From a virus: 39,289 bases of DNA. The stretch spans positions 1 to 39,289 of the IMG/VR virus record IMGVR_UViG_3300042122_000061; one strand, 5' to 3'. The stretch's first letter is position 1. Each line of letters starts with the position of its first letter. Made by a program: the position numbers and the translations under genes. The notes below the pieces were generated by a model. That model had not been told where the DNA came from. It saw only the letters and a list, made by a program, of their open reading frames with translations, and ran no database searches. Positions 23,772 through 30,212 of the stretch are shown piece by piece.

Positions 23772-24080
23772 GTGACTGACTCTTTCCTTGCATGTACCAA
23801 AGCCCCGCCCGCCGATTTCCCGGCCAACATGACCAAGGGCCTTGGCTCATGCGTTGCCCCCAGGAACCATGATGGGCCTTGCCAGTACGCCACGGATGAC
23901 GGGGGCCGGGCAATGCTGTTTGAGGGCCGGGCTAATCCGGTCACCATGGTGGCCGAAATCGAACGCCTGTACTACAAGACGCGCCGGGCGTACAAAGTGG
24001 CGTTTTATTGCTCCATGGTGTCCGCCGCGTCCGCTGCATGGCTGTTGACGGACGTTATTTCGTCCGTCGTGGGCCGATGA
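23772..24080 (+). CDS. Putative membrane-anchored protein in a rightward gene pair
   Basis: A 102-residue protein. The GTG at 23772 follows directly after a TAGACGGC site, so the message may be leaderless. The N-terminal part has two Cys (ACTKAPPADF, GSCVAPRNHDGPCQYATDDGG), then a charged segment (VAEIERLYYKTRRAYKVAFYC) and one membrane helix at the C-terminus (SMVSAASAAWLLTDVISSVV). It is one of only two rightward genes within the long leftward early block and has its own operator, a layout typical of a lysogenically expressed accessory gene (moron). Function unknown. Confidence 0.6.
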   Translation: MTDSFLACTKAPPADFPANMTKGLGSCVAPRNHDGPCQYATDDGGRAMLFEGRANPVTMVAEIERLYYKTRRAYKVAFYCSMVSAASAAWLLTDVISSVVGR

Positions 24081-24313
24081 CCGGCGGCGCTCATCGGCTC
24101 GAGGACCCTTGCCCGCATGACCACCGGGAGCGGGCGGGCATAGTGACCAACCAACCGGGGCGGTACGACAAAACCCGGCCCCATGCGTCCGTGGCCGTTT
24201 GCGGACGGCCCGAATGCCGGGGGCGGGGCATGGCATGGGTGGAACAGGTAACCAAGGAACCCGCCGTCTACGTCAGTGACGCTAGCCGGGTTAAGGGTCC
24301 TCTTCCGGAGTGA
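24077..24313 (+). CDS. Hypothetical protein with Cys/His-rich pattern
   Basis: A 78-residue protein beginning with an ATGA overlap. It has DPCPHDHRERAG near the start and CGRPECRGRGMAW later, which together could hold a metal ion. The remainder is basic. The 3' end overlaps convergently by 23 bp with the leftward gene at 24291. It is coupled to the membrane-anchored protein gene upstream, so the two may work together. Family not recognised. Confidence 0.55.
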   Translation: MTGGAHRLEDPCPHDHRERAGIVTNQPGRYDKTRPHASVAVCGRPECRGRGMAWVEQVTKEPAVYVSDASRVKGPLPE

Positions 24314-24524
24314 ATACCCCCAGGGCCTCGAGGGCCACGGCGCAAGCGTGGCAATACGCCGCCGGGGCCGGGTCCACGTCCAGCCAGGGCGCGCCGAACG
24401 TCCCCAGGACCATGGCCGGGACCGGGGGCCGGTGGACGTTGGATGAGCAGACCACCAGGCGGACCGGGACGCCCAGGACCATGGCGGGCACTTCCGGATA
24501 GCCGGCCCCGATTTGGAGCCTCAT
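24291..24524 (-). CDS. Hypothetical protein with CxxC motif
   Basis: A 77-residue protein with a hydrophobic N-terminal half (EVPAMVLGVPVRLVVCSSNVH, PAMVLGTFGAPWL; the PAMVLG phrase is repeated) and CHAC near the C-terminus (AAYCHACAVALEALGV). The start overlaps the upstream HTH gene stop (ATGA). The C-terminal codons overlap a rightward gene. I do not recognise it; the CxxC and other Cys may bind a metal or form a redox pair. Confidence 0.6.
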   Translation of the reverse strand: MRLQIGAGYPEVPAMVLGVPVRLVVCSSNVHRPPVPAMVLGTFGAPWLDVDPAPAAYCHACAVALEALGVFTPEEDP

Positions 24525-24730
24525 TTTTTCGCTTTTTTCGTGGCCATGCGCGTGGCTACCTGGTAGACCTCCGCTAGGTCATACATGGACCGCCCTTTGG
24601 CGTCCTCAGCGCGTTTTGTTATCAGTCCGGCCTTAGCCCATCCCCGGATAGTCGATTTGGGCCGGTCCACGGCCACCGCCGCCGAAACCGAGTCCACCAG
24701 GACGGTTTGGGGGTTATTTGAGGCGTCCAC
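24521..24730 (-). CDS. MerR-type HTH protein
   Basis: A 69-residue protein with a winged-HTH pattern (VSAAVAVDRPKSTIRGWAKAGLI, then KGRSMYDLAEVYQVATRM) and a Lys-rich end. The GTG start lies 17 bp inside the upstream HTH gene and its stop overlaps the next start. This is one of three HTH genes in 2.5 kb, and probably a small transcription factor or excisionase-like protein. Confidence 0.65.
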   Translation of the reverse strand: MDASNNPQTVLVDSVSAAVAVDRPKSTIRGWAKAGLITKRAEDAKGRSMYDLAEVYQVATRMATKKAKK

Positions 24731-25154
24731 GTCGTTTCACCCCCCACGGGATTTTCCCGGGCTGCAGTATGGCCGTTGCGTCCCCGGATACGGGCCAGGG
24801 CCAGCCTTGCAAGGCCCGCTGTTCGGCTTTGGCCACGGTTTCGGTGGCAAGGGCCGGGTTATCGGCCCTACCGGCGGCGCGGTCCTCCGCTTCCGGTGTT
24901 GTGTGTAGGTCCATCCGGACTTTTTCGTGGTCCGGCTGTTCCCCGAGTAGGTCCGCGACGTCCACCCGTAGGACGCGGGCCAGGTCCACGGCTTCCAGGA
25001 GCTTAAGCGATCGGTCCCCGCGTTCCAGGCCCCAAACGGTCATTTGTGACCATTTCCAGCCCCGCGCCCGCATGGCGTCCGCTATTTTCTGTTGGGACCG
25101 TCTGCCCCGCAATTCCCGGACGCGCTGGCCTAGCCGGGTGTCCGGGGCGGTCAT
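24714..25154 (-). CDS. XRE-family HTH regulator
   Basis: A 146-residue protein with an N-terminal HTH of the Cro/C1 (XRE) type: RLGQRVRELRGRRSQQKIADAMRARGWKWSQMTVWGLERGD, followed by SLKLLEAVDLARVLRVDVADLLGE, typical of helices 4-5 in that fold. The C-terminal half is Arg/Lys-rich and probably disordered. It could regulate phage genes, but its position inside the early operon, not at the divergent switch, makes it a secondary regulator. Confidence 0.7.
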   Translation of the reverse strand: MTAPDTRLGQRVRELRGRRSQQKIADAMRARGWKWSQMTVWGLERGDRSLKLLEAVDLARVLRVDVADLLGEQPDHEKVRMDLHTTPEAEDRAAGRADNPALATETVAKAEQRALQGWPWPVSGDATAILQPGKIPWGVKRRGRLK

Positions 25155-25420
25155 GCGTCCACCACCGGGTGACGGACGGCGTCCCGGACGGCCAGCCGGG
25201 CCACCAGGAACGGCCCGGCATGCTTATGGAGCTTGGGGGCCGTGACCCAGGTAAAGACCGGACTTGAGAGGGCGATTAGGCCCAAGCCGGGCAGCTCATG
25301 GCGTAGGTCCGCCAGGGCTTCCGCCATTAGTTCCCCCACGGGTTTTTCAGTGTCCAGGACGGGCCACCGCATTTCGAAAAATTGCGGTTGGGCCACCGTC
25401 TCGCCCCCCGGGCTTACCAC
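25151..25420 (-). CDS. Hypothetical protein, 89 aa
   Basis: GTG at 25420, which overlaps the stop of the upstream gene, is chosen because a longer frame would read an overlapping, Pro/Arg-rich shadow. The 89-residue product has an alpha/beta pattern (ELMAEALADLRHELPGLGLIAL, SPVFTWVTAPKLHKHAGP, FLVARLAVRDAVRHP). No recognised motif. Encoded in a chain of ATGA-coupled genes. Confidence 0.6.
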   Translation of the reverse strand: MVSPGGETVAQPQFFEMRWPVLDTEKPVGELMAEALADLRHELPGLGLIALSSPVFTWVTAPKLHKHAGPFLVARLAVRDAVRHPVVDA

Positions 25421-25620
25421 CTTACCCACTCCCAACAGCGTGGCCGGCGGACCTTGGTTACTTCCACTTTGATTCCGGGAAAGCGGGTCCGGCCCCAGGC
25501 CCGGACGCCCGCCCGGTTCAGCTTGCATAGGATTTCGAACGTCCCGGCGTCCACGTCGTCCCGGCCCCGGCGGGCCAGGAGGATGCCCCGGCGGATATGG
25601 CGGGCGTTCCGGGTGTTCAT
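25414..25620 (-). CDS. Small basic hypothetical protein
   Basis: A 68-residue basic protein (ARHIRRGILLARRGRDDVDAG, TFEILCKLNRAGVRAWGR). The repeated helix-loop pattern with basic residues suggests nucleic acid binding. Start overlaps the upstream stop (ATGA); its stop overlaps the next GTG. Family not recognised. Confidence 0.6.
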   Translation of the reverse strand: MNTRNARHIRRGILLARRGRDDVDAGTFEILCKLNRAGVRAWGRTRFPGIKVEVTKVRRPRCWEWVRW

Positions 25621-25865
25621 GATCCGGCCTTGGGCGGTCCGGCCAGGGCATAGGACGTTCGGGGCGGGTCATCCAGTAGGCCCGCCTGACGGAACACGTC
25701 CACGACGGCGCGGCCCGTCTTGGTCAGGGTGGCCGTGAAGTCCCGCCAGGCCAGCCAGGACCGGCCCGCAGGCGATTCCGAGAGGCCCCGCCTCATGTAA
25801 AGTTCGGCTAATTTCGGCTGGCCTGTCCGCAATGCATGTTCGGCTTTGGTTATCCATGGGTCCAT
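25617..25865 (-). CDS. Small helical hypothetical protein
   Basis: An 82-residue protein. The ATG at 25865 follows GAAAGGA. The product is helical and has tetratricopeptide-like phrases (ITKAEHALRTGQPKLAELYMRRGL), then WLAWRDFTATLTKTGRAVVDVFRQ. A CTGACCGTCTA site is located 28-38 bp upstream, so this may begin a new transcript after the SSB gene. Family not recognised. Confidence 0.65.
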   Translation of the reverse strand: MDPWITKAEHALRTGQPKLAELYMRRGLSESPAGRSWLAWRDFTATLTKTGRAVVDVFRQAGLLDDPPRTSYALAGPPKAGS

Positions 25866-25892
25866 GATTTTGGTCCTTTCGTACACGAAAAC

Positions 25893-25903
25893 TAGACGGT
25901 CAG
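25893..25903 (-). promoter_or_regulatory. CTGACCGTCTA operator/promoter-like site downstream of SSB gene
   Basis: In the 41-bp gap between the SSB stop and the next leftward start. Leftward it reads CTGACCGTCTAGTTTTCG; the same 11-mer is found upstream of the 23718 and 27962 starts. It may be a promoter element with a -10-like TCTAGT or a repressor/stoperator site that stops elongation in the prophage. Confidence 0.55.
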
Positions 25904-25906
25904 GGC

Positions 25907-26431
25907 TTAAAAAGGTGGTTCCGAGTCGGGGCCGTTGCCCCAGCCGTCCGCGCTGGCCTGGTTGCCGGGCGTGGCCCATGGGTCATCCGGCGGGAGCTGC
26001 CCCGCGCTCGAGTTCGCCGGACCGCTCCCGCCTTGGTTGAACCCGCCGCCGGGCGGGTTTTGGTTCCGGGTTATCCGCTTGACTTGGGCTTGGGCGTACC
26101 GGAGGGACGGCCCGATTTCGTCCGCTTCCAGTTCCACCACGGTGCGCTTTTCGCCCTCTTTGGTTTCGTATGTCCGGGACTTGAGCCGCCCCGATACGAT
26201 AACCCGCATGCCCTTGGTTAGGGATTCGGCCACGTTTTCCGCAGCTTCCCGCCAAATGCTGGACCGGAGGAAAAGGGTTTCCCCGTCCTCCCATTCGTTG
26301 GTCTGCCGGTTGAACGTCCGGGGGGTACTGGCAATGGTGAAATTGGCCACGGCATGCCCGCCGGGCGTGAACCTTAGTTCGGGGTCACTGGTCAGGTTGC
26401 CAATGACGGTAATTGTGGTTTCCCCGGCCAT
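25907..26431 (-). CDS. ssb: Single-stranded DNA-binding protein
   Basis: A 174-residue SSB. The N-terminal ~115 residues form an OB fold with the usual motifs ([60 protein letters not shown]). The C-terminal tail is Gly/Gln/Pro-rich and ends DSEPPF, the acidic tip that contacts recombination and replication partners. It accompanies the RecT, exonuclease and RusA genes and probably coats ssDNA during recombination-based replication. Confidence 0.95.
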   Translation of the reverse strand: MAGETTITVIGNLTSDPELRFTPGGHAVANFTIASTPRTFNRQTNEWEDGETLFLRSSIWREAAENVAESLTKGMRVIVSGRLKSRTYETKEGEKRTVVELEADEIGPSLRYAQAQVKRITRNQNPPGGGFNQGGSGPANSSAGQLPPDDPWATPGNQASADGWGNGPDSEPPF

Positions 26432-26709
26432 TAGTTGAGGCCCGCCGTCCGGGCGCGTTCCATGGCGGACTCTTCCGCCTCTTCCGCGTCCGCGTCCTTA
26501 TCCCACTCCGCGGCCAGGTCTTTGAGGATGGACGCCGCCGCCCGCTTGGATAGCCCGCTGGACCAGGATTCGGCCACCAGGGAGTCCTCCCGGTCCGGGT
26601 GTTGCCGGATGATGACCCCGGCCAGGGCGTGGGTAGCGTCGATTAGGGCGTGTCGGCAGACGTGGCCCGGTTCGCCGTGCTTTGGCTGTTCGGTTGGCTG
26701 TTCGGTCAT
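26431..26709 (-). CDS. Helical acidic hypothetical protein
   Basis: A 92-residue protein. The ATG at 26709 overlaps the upstream stop (ATGA). It contains a His/Cys-containing N-terminal region ([22 protein letters not shown]) and a highly acidic helical C-terminus ([20 protein letters not shown]). Its position immediately before ssb, with a one-base overlap to it, suggests a DNA metabolism role, but no family is recognised. Confidence 0.6.
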   Translation of the reverse strand: MTEQPTEQPKHGEPGHVCRHALIDATHALAGVIIRQHPDREDSLVAESWSSGLSKRAAASILKDLAAEWDKDADAEEAEESAMERARTAGLN

Positions 26710-27122
26710 CGTTTCGTCCTGTTCCATTCGTTGTCCGCTTCCCGCCAAAGGCGGTCCAGGCGGCGGCGTTCGGTCATCGTCAGTAAGACGGCCCGGTCAT
26801 AAACCGAGATGACCCGGGCCGCGGGCGCGGTCCAGGTTTCCACCGTGTCCTCAAAGGACAGGGTCATTTGGCCCACCGGTTCCACCCGGTAGAGGTCCCC
26901 GCGCCCGTACATGGAGGCGTGGAATTTGGCGTACAGCCTTACGGGCGTGAAATAGACGGCCTCCACTTGGGAGGGGCCGTCTATGCCCAGGTGCGCCCCG
27001 CCGGCCTCCCGGGCTTCGCACCAGGGGCAACCCTCATGCTTTTTCCGGGCGTGGCCGGGCGTGAGGAGGTCCCCCACCCGTAAGTCCGGGACCCCGCCGT
27101 GGTAAAAGCCACGGGCGTTCAT
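26706..27122 (-). CDS. Arr-like ADP-ribosyltransferase
   Basis: A 138-residue protein resembling rifampin ADP-ribosyltransferase (Arr). FYHGGVPDLRVGDLLTPG at the N-terminus corresponds to the NAD-binding YYHGT...L.VGDLL.PG region with the expected catalytic His at H8. EAVYFTP holds a likely Tyr (Y57), and GDLYRVEPVG near residues 75-84 matches the RIYVVEPTGP strand. A CPWC pair (32-35) sits in an insertion. The family transfers ADP-ribose from NAD; Arr acts on rifampin, but a phage relative might modify host proteins, nucleic acid or NAD levels. It is unlikely to be an antibiotic resistance gene by design. ATGA-coupled on both sides. Confidence 0.72.
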   Translation of the reverse strand: MNARGFYHGGVPDLRVGDLLTPGHARKKHEGCPWCEAREAGGAHLGIDGPSQVEAVYFTPVRLYAKFHASMYGRGDLYRVEPVGQMTLSFEDTVETWTAPAARVISVYDRAVLLTMTERRRLDRLWREADNEWNRTKR

Positions 27123-27355
27123 TTGTTGTCCGCCATGACCTTGAGGAGGTCCGTGGGGTTAATCCACCATTGCATTTGGCCTTTGTGGGGGCCTTTCCAG
27201 GCCTTGACCTTGACGGCGTCCACCTTGCCCGCGTCGGCAAGCATGTTTAGGGTGTCCTGGCTGATATGGAGCGTTCGGGCCAGGTCCGTAATTTTCGTGT
27301 ATTGCGGCGGAACCACGGTCCGGAGGTGTTCCGGGACGGGATAGCGGCGGCTCAT
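27119..27355 (-). CDS. Small MerR-like HTH protein
   Basis: A 78-residue protein with an N-terminal region and a winged-HTH pattern (KITDLARTLHISQDTLNMLADAGKVDAVKV, then WWINPTDLLKVMADN). It lies in an ATGA-coupled chain with the Arr-like and the deoxyribosyltransferase-like genes. Likely a small DNA-binding protein; target unknown. Confidence 0.65.
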   Translation of the reverse strand: MSRRYPVPEHLRTVVPPQYTKITDLARTLHISQDTLNMLADAGKVDAVKVKAWKGPHKGQMQWWINPTDLLKVMADNK

Positions 27356-27678
27356 GGACTTTCCCCTGTCAGTCGTTGCATGTAGGCATATTGGCCCGCG
27401 TGGGTTTGCCAGCCCCGTATGGTCCGGATGGGCATTGCCAGTTCATGGGCGGTCCGGCAGATGAGGCCGACGCCCCGGGAATTGCCGGAACCGGGTAGTA
27501 ACGCTATCCCGTCAGCGGCCAGCATTTGGGTAAGTGAGTTCCGGACCCATCCGGCCCATGCCGGGGCGGTCCGTGGTTCGGGGACGTCGTCATGGTTGGC
27601 GACGTCGAATCCGGCGTCCCGCAGCTTCCGGGCGGCGTCCGGCATATCCGCCAGGGGTCCGGCAAGGTAGAGCTTCAC
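27352..27678 (-). CDS. DUF4406 / nucleoside deoxyribosyltransferase-like protein
   Basis: GTG at 27678 overlaps the upstream stop (GTGA). The 108-residue product begins VKLYLAGPLADMPDAARKLRDAGFDV, then DGIALLPGSGNSRGVGLICRTAHELAMPI. This is the pattern of DUF4406 and the nucleoside 2-deoxyribosyltransferase-like fold (xYxxGP, then DxIxLLPGxxxSxGxxLExxxA). The usual catalytic Glu after SRG appears to be replaced by Cys/Arg. These proteins occur in many phages and may act on nucleotides or sense them. A catalytic role is uncertain. Confidence 0.7.
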   Translation of the reverse strand: MKLYLAGPLADMPDAARKLRDAGFDVANHDDVPEPRTAPAWAGWVRNSLTQMLAADGIALLPGSGNSRGVGLICRTAHELAMPIRTIRGWQTHAGQYAYMQRLTGESP

Positions 27679-27962
27679 GGTTCCCGCCCAAACCGGGTGG
27701 TCAACAGTTCGCCCGGCGGAACGCCCACCAGCTTGGCAAAGGCCACTAATTCGTCCACGTCCACGCGGCGGTCCCCCTTTTCGATCCGCCGCAAGCCCAG
27801 GGGCGGAATGTAGACCCCGCAATCCGTGAGGAGGGCGCGGGAAAGGCGGGTGTAAGTCCCGTACCCGCGGATAAACCGGACGTTGGCCCGCATGGTTTCC
27901 CCGGCCTCCCCCATCGGCGTGGAACGCCCGGTCATCGTGACCACCCGGCGTCCAATTTCCAT
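27675..27962 (-). CDS. XRE-like HTH protein
   Basis: ATG at 27962 is used; a TTG six bases earlier is possible. The 95-residue product contains an XRE-type HTH (NVRFIRGYGTYTRLSRALL, PLGLRRIEKGDRRVDVDELVAFAKLVGVPPGELL). There is no clear Shine-Dalgarno, but a CTGACCGTCTA site lies 21 bp upstream of the start, so the message could be leaderless or weakly translated. It may be a local regulator. Confidence 0.6.
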   Translation of the reverse strand: MEIGRRVVTMTGRSTPMGEAGETMRANVRFIRGYGTYTRLSRALLTDCGVYIPPLGLRRIEKGDRRVDVDELVAFAKLVGVPPGELLTTRFGREP

Positions 27963-27982
27963 GGACAAAATCGTTTCGTTTT

Positions 27983-27993
27983 TAGACGGTCAG
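27983..27993 (-). promoter_or_regulatory. CTGACCGTCTA operator/promoter-like site
   Basis: Leftward reading CTGACCGTCTAAAAACG, 21 bp upstream of the 27962 ATG, in the 49-bp gap 27963-28011. Same 11-mer as at 25893-25903 and 23744-23754. Probable control point for the 27962 to 27119 gene chain. Confidence 0.55.
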
Positions 27994-28011
27994 GACACGC
28001 CGCAGCGCCCG

Positions 28012-28248
28012 CTAGCATGCGGAAATTTCCGAAATGTTCGGGGCGGGCAACGCCGCCAATTGGATCATGCCCACGGCCACGCGCTCGAGGAGCGCGGCGG
28101 GCAATGGCTCATCCCCGGCGTCAACATTGACACAAACCCCGTCCTCATCCGTCCACGATGACGTCAGGACCACCCGCCGGCTACCCGCGTTGAATTCCTT
28201 TTCCGGACCCAGGGCGAACCCGTCCGCAACTGCCCGCCATACAGTCAT
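28012..28248 (-). CDS. Hypothetical protein, 78 aa
   Basis: A 78-residue protein with an alpha/beta pattern (TVWRAVADGFALGPEKEFNAG, RRVVLTSSWTDEDGVCVNVDAG, PAALLERVAVGMIQLAALP). Start ATG at 28248 has GGGAAAGGG upstream. It begins a transcript just downstream of a non-coding gap holding several TAGAC sites. Family not recognised. Confidence 0.6.
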   Translation of the reverse strand: MTVWRAVADGFALGPEKEFNAGSRRVVLTSSWTDEDGVCVNVDAGDEPLPAALLERVAVGMIQLAALPAPNISEISAC

Positions 28249-28274
28249 GCTTAGACCCTTTCCCAGCTTAGGAC

Positions 28275-28341
28275 CCGTCTACGTTTTATAGACCTTCCGT
28301 TAATCTAGTCGCATACCCGCGGGTAAGGACACCCCCGTCTA
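28275..28341. promoter_or_regulatory. Operator/promoter region upstream of the 28248 gene
   Basis: The gap 28249-28390 holds CCGTCTA at 28275-28281, TAGACC at 28289-28294, and CCGTCTA at 28335-28341. A TCTATAAAA run reading leftward near 28284-28292 could be a -10 element for the leftward gene. The region has no supported gene. Three motif copies in 70 bp suggest regulated promoters here. Confidence 0.55.
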
Positions 28342-28390
28342 TGACTTTTTGCAAACGATTTGACCGGGTATGATTCCGGCCAGTCAACTT

Positions 28391-29023
28391 TTATGCGGAG
28401 CCTGTCACATGGACCGGCAAGACGGCATGGACCGGGCGGGAGGCCCTACAGGCCGGATTCCCGCACACTATGGCCATGCGTTCCGGGACCACCCAAAGGG
28501 CCGGGACCCCGCATTCCGGGCAAGCGTCCGCCAGGGCGAAAGGCCGGGACCTGTCCCCGAAAATCCACCCGGCGCGGCGCTCGAGCTGCCACGCGCCCCG
28601 GGACACGTCGTCCCCCAGGTAAGGGTCCTCCTGGTAGACCCGGGCCAGTCCGGAGGCCAGGAACAACAGCCCGGCCCGGACCCGCGCCGTCCGGGCGTCC
28701 CCGCCGTCTTTGGGTCCCATGGACCATTGCCCGGACCCCACGCCCAACCGCAGCGCGCCCCGGACCAGGGGCAAGGCCCCGGCCAGGTAGCCGTCTATTT
28801 CGGTCAGGGTGTCCAGGACCTCCACCCGGATGGGCACCCGGGGGCCGGCGGGTCCATGGCCGGGCATGCCGTCCGCCACCTTGCCCCCGGACCCGGCGGC
28901 AAGCATGGTCCTTAGTTCGGCGTACCGTTCGGCCAGGACCTCGAGCCGCCCGGCGGTCCGGGCTATGTGAGCTGCCAACAGGCGGGCGTCCTCCGCTTCC
29001 CACTGTTCCGAGTAGTCAGGCAA
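28391..29023 (-). CDS. Hypothetical protein with C-terminal zinc ribbon
   Basis: A 210-residue protein using the TTG at 29023, which overlaps the RusA gene stop; longer frames would cross RusA. The N-terminal part is helical (EDARLLAAHIARTAGRLEVLAERYAELRTML), and the C-terminal part carries two CxxC pairs (CPECGVPALWVV, then CGNPACRASR) in a classic zinc-ribbon arrangement. Such proteins are frequent in actinophage recombination operons; the domain suggests nucleic acid or protein binding. Family not identified. Confidence 0.65.
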   Translation of the reverse strand: MPDYSEQWEAEDARLLAAHIARTAGRLEVLAERYAELRTMLAAGSGGKVADGMPGHGPAGPRVPIRVEVLDTLTEIDGYLAGALPLVRGALRLGVGSGQWSMGPKDGGDARTARVRAGLLFLASGLARVYQEDPYLGDDVSRGAWQLERRAGWIFGDRSRPFALADACPECGVPALWVVPERMAIVCGNPACRASRPVHAVLPVHVTGSA

Positions 29024-29570
29024 TCGGGGTCCCCCATTCCAGTTGGATGAGGACGCCCGGCGGGCGGGGGTCCGCGTAGTATTTCCAGCCCGCCAGGCCA
29101 TAGGCCCGGCAATCGTCCGTCCAAACCCCGGCGGTTGTCAGGGAGTCGAACACGGCGCGGGCCAACTTATCCACGTCCGGCTTGACGATGACCACGGCCG
29201 GCGCGTTGGGTTTGAGGGTTTCGGCGTTCCGGCCCGTCCCGTAATGGTGTTTCGGGCGGGGCAGGTAGAACGTCAGGTCCAGGGTTATGGGTCCGTCCAG
29301 GGGCGGGCGTCCGGCCCACTCCCGGCGGGCCACGGCGTCCACCACGGCCCGCCAATAGGCAAGGCGGGGGTTATCGTCCGTCATGACCACCCGGCCCGTG
29401 TGACGGTGTTTGAACGCCTTTTTTGACCCTTGGGGCACTGGAGTGCCCGGGATGAACATTTCGAACTGTAGGGGGTCCACCAGGGGCGCGGGAGGGGGCG
29501 GGACCGGCGCGCCCACCAGGACGTCCTCCAGACGGATTTGGCCGGGCAGCTCCGCAATGTCGCCGGTCAT
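29016..29570 (-). CDS. RusA-like Holliday junction resolvase
   Basis: A 184-residue protein. The C-terminal ~150 residues match RusA: FIPGTPVPQGSKKAF near the start, IVKPDVDKLARAVFDSLTTAGVWTDD with catalytic Asp at about D132, D134 and D153, then a C-terminal Gly/Pro strand (PPGVLIQLEWG). A ~35-residue Pro-rich N-terminal extension precedes the fold. RusA dimers cleave four-way junctions made by RecT/exonuclease recombination or replication. The start and stop are ATGA-coupled to the neighbours. Confidence 0.9.
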   Translation of the reverse strand: MTGDIAELPGQIRLEDVLVGAPVPPPPAPLVDPLQFEMFIPGTPVPQGSKKAFKHRHTGRVVMTDDNPRLAYWRAVVDAVARREWAGRPPLDGPITLDLTFYLPRPKHHYGTGRNAETLKPNAPAVVIVKPDVDKLARAVFDSLTTAGVWTDDCRAYGLAGWKYYADPRPPGVLIQLEWGTPIA

Positions 29571-29695
29571 CCCTGGTCCCCTTTGCCGTACTTTTTGGCC
29601 CTGTCGATCCGGTCCTTTTTCTTTTGGGTTTCGGTTGCCGAATGGTTGCGGCGCTTTTTACTGTTCTTTGGCTTTTTGCTGAATCGCTGGCTCAT
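29567..29695 (-). CDS. Very basic 42-residue peptide
   Basis: ATG at 29695 overlaps the upstream stop (ATGA) and its stop overlaps the RusA start. The product is extremely rich in Lys and Arg (RFSKKPKNSKKRRNHSATET, KKKDRIDRAKKYGKG), as for a nucleic-acid-binding peptide. Coupling at both ends supports it. Function unknown. Confidence 0.55.
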   Translation of the reverse strand: MSQRFSKKPKNSKKRRNHSATETQKKKDRIDRAKKYGKGDQG

Positions 29696-30063
29696 GCCCC
29701 ACCGTCCACGTTTTCCGTCTCCCGGTTTTGGACGGGCACGACACGCCAAAGCAGCGCGGGCCGTCCGAACCGGGACCGCCCGGCGTCATCCGGGACGCGC
29801 TCCACTTCCCCGTCCCGGACCAGTTCGTTTACCCGGGTCCGTATGGAGCTATCGGACGCCGGGGGCCAGCCCAGGCGTAAGGCATATTGTCGGTACAGCG
29901 TGATAAGGCCGTCATGGGTGACGCCCTCGAGGGCGTCCGGGGCGGCGGACAGGATGCCCAGGACCCGGGACCGGACCGTGGAAACCGTGGGCGCGACGTC
30001 CGCGGCGGCGGCGTGGGAGGTCCATGGGTCCGTGTTCCGGACCGGGGCCTTTTCGGCGGTCAT
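29692..30063 (-). CDS. Winged-helix hypothetical protein
   Basis: A 123-residue protein. The ATG at 30063 overlaps the upstream stop (ATGA). N-terminal phrase NTDPWTSHAAAADVAPTVST is common in phage replication-operon proteins. The C-terminal part is a winged helix: SDSSIRTRVNELVRDGEVERV, then GRPALLWRVVP as the wing strand. It may bind DNA as a regulator or in replication. Coupled to the RusA cluster. Confidence 0.7.
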   Translation of the reverse strand: MTAEKAPVRNTDPWTSHAAAADVAPTVSTVRSRVLGILSAAPDALEGVTHDGLITLYRQYALRLGWPPASDSSIRTRVNELVRDGEVERVPDDAGRSRFGRPALLWRVVPVQNRETENVDGGA

Positions 30064-30212
30064 GCCCTCCACCTCCAGGTCCGGAGGATAGCGGCCAGCC
30101 CGGCCAGGAACATGACGCCCAGGAGCATGGCCAGGACGGTGGCCAGGAGGACGGCGGACAGGACCGCCCAACAGGCTTGGATATAGGCCACGTACAGCAC
30201 GGATGCAGTCAT
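30060..30212 (-). CDS. Small membrane protein
   Basis: A 50-residue ORF, ATG at 30212, coupled to both neighbours by ATGA. About residues 5-45 are hydrophobic (VLYVAYIQACWAVLSAVLLA, AMLLGVMFLAGLAAILRTW), enough for one or two membrane helices. No known domain. Small membrane proteins like this in early phage operons often act in host takeover or exclusion, but that is inference. Confidence 0.6.
   Translation of the reverse strand: MTASVLYVAYIQACWAVLSAVLLATVLAMLLGVMFLAGLAAILRTWRWRA

Noticed and set aside
26953-26983. TAGACGG and CCGTCTA inverted pair with 17-bp spacing inside the Arr-like gene
   Set aside because: It has the same spacing as the 675-705 pair, so it may be an intragenic stoperator, but single copies of the heptamer also occur by chance in other coding regions (for example near 4498, 9095, 24264 and 28787), so it is not listed as a site.
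28370-28915. Rightward long ORFs opposite the zinc-ribbon gene
   Set aside because: Arg/Pro/Gly-rich composition typical of antisense frames in GC-rich DNA; the leftward frame has a conserved zinc ribbon and ATGA-type coupling.
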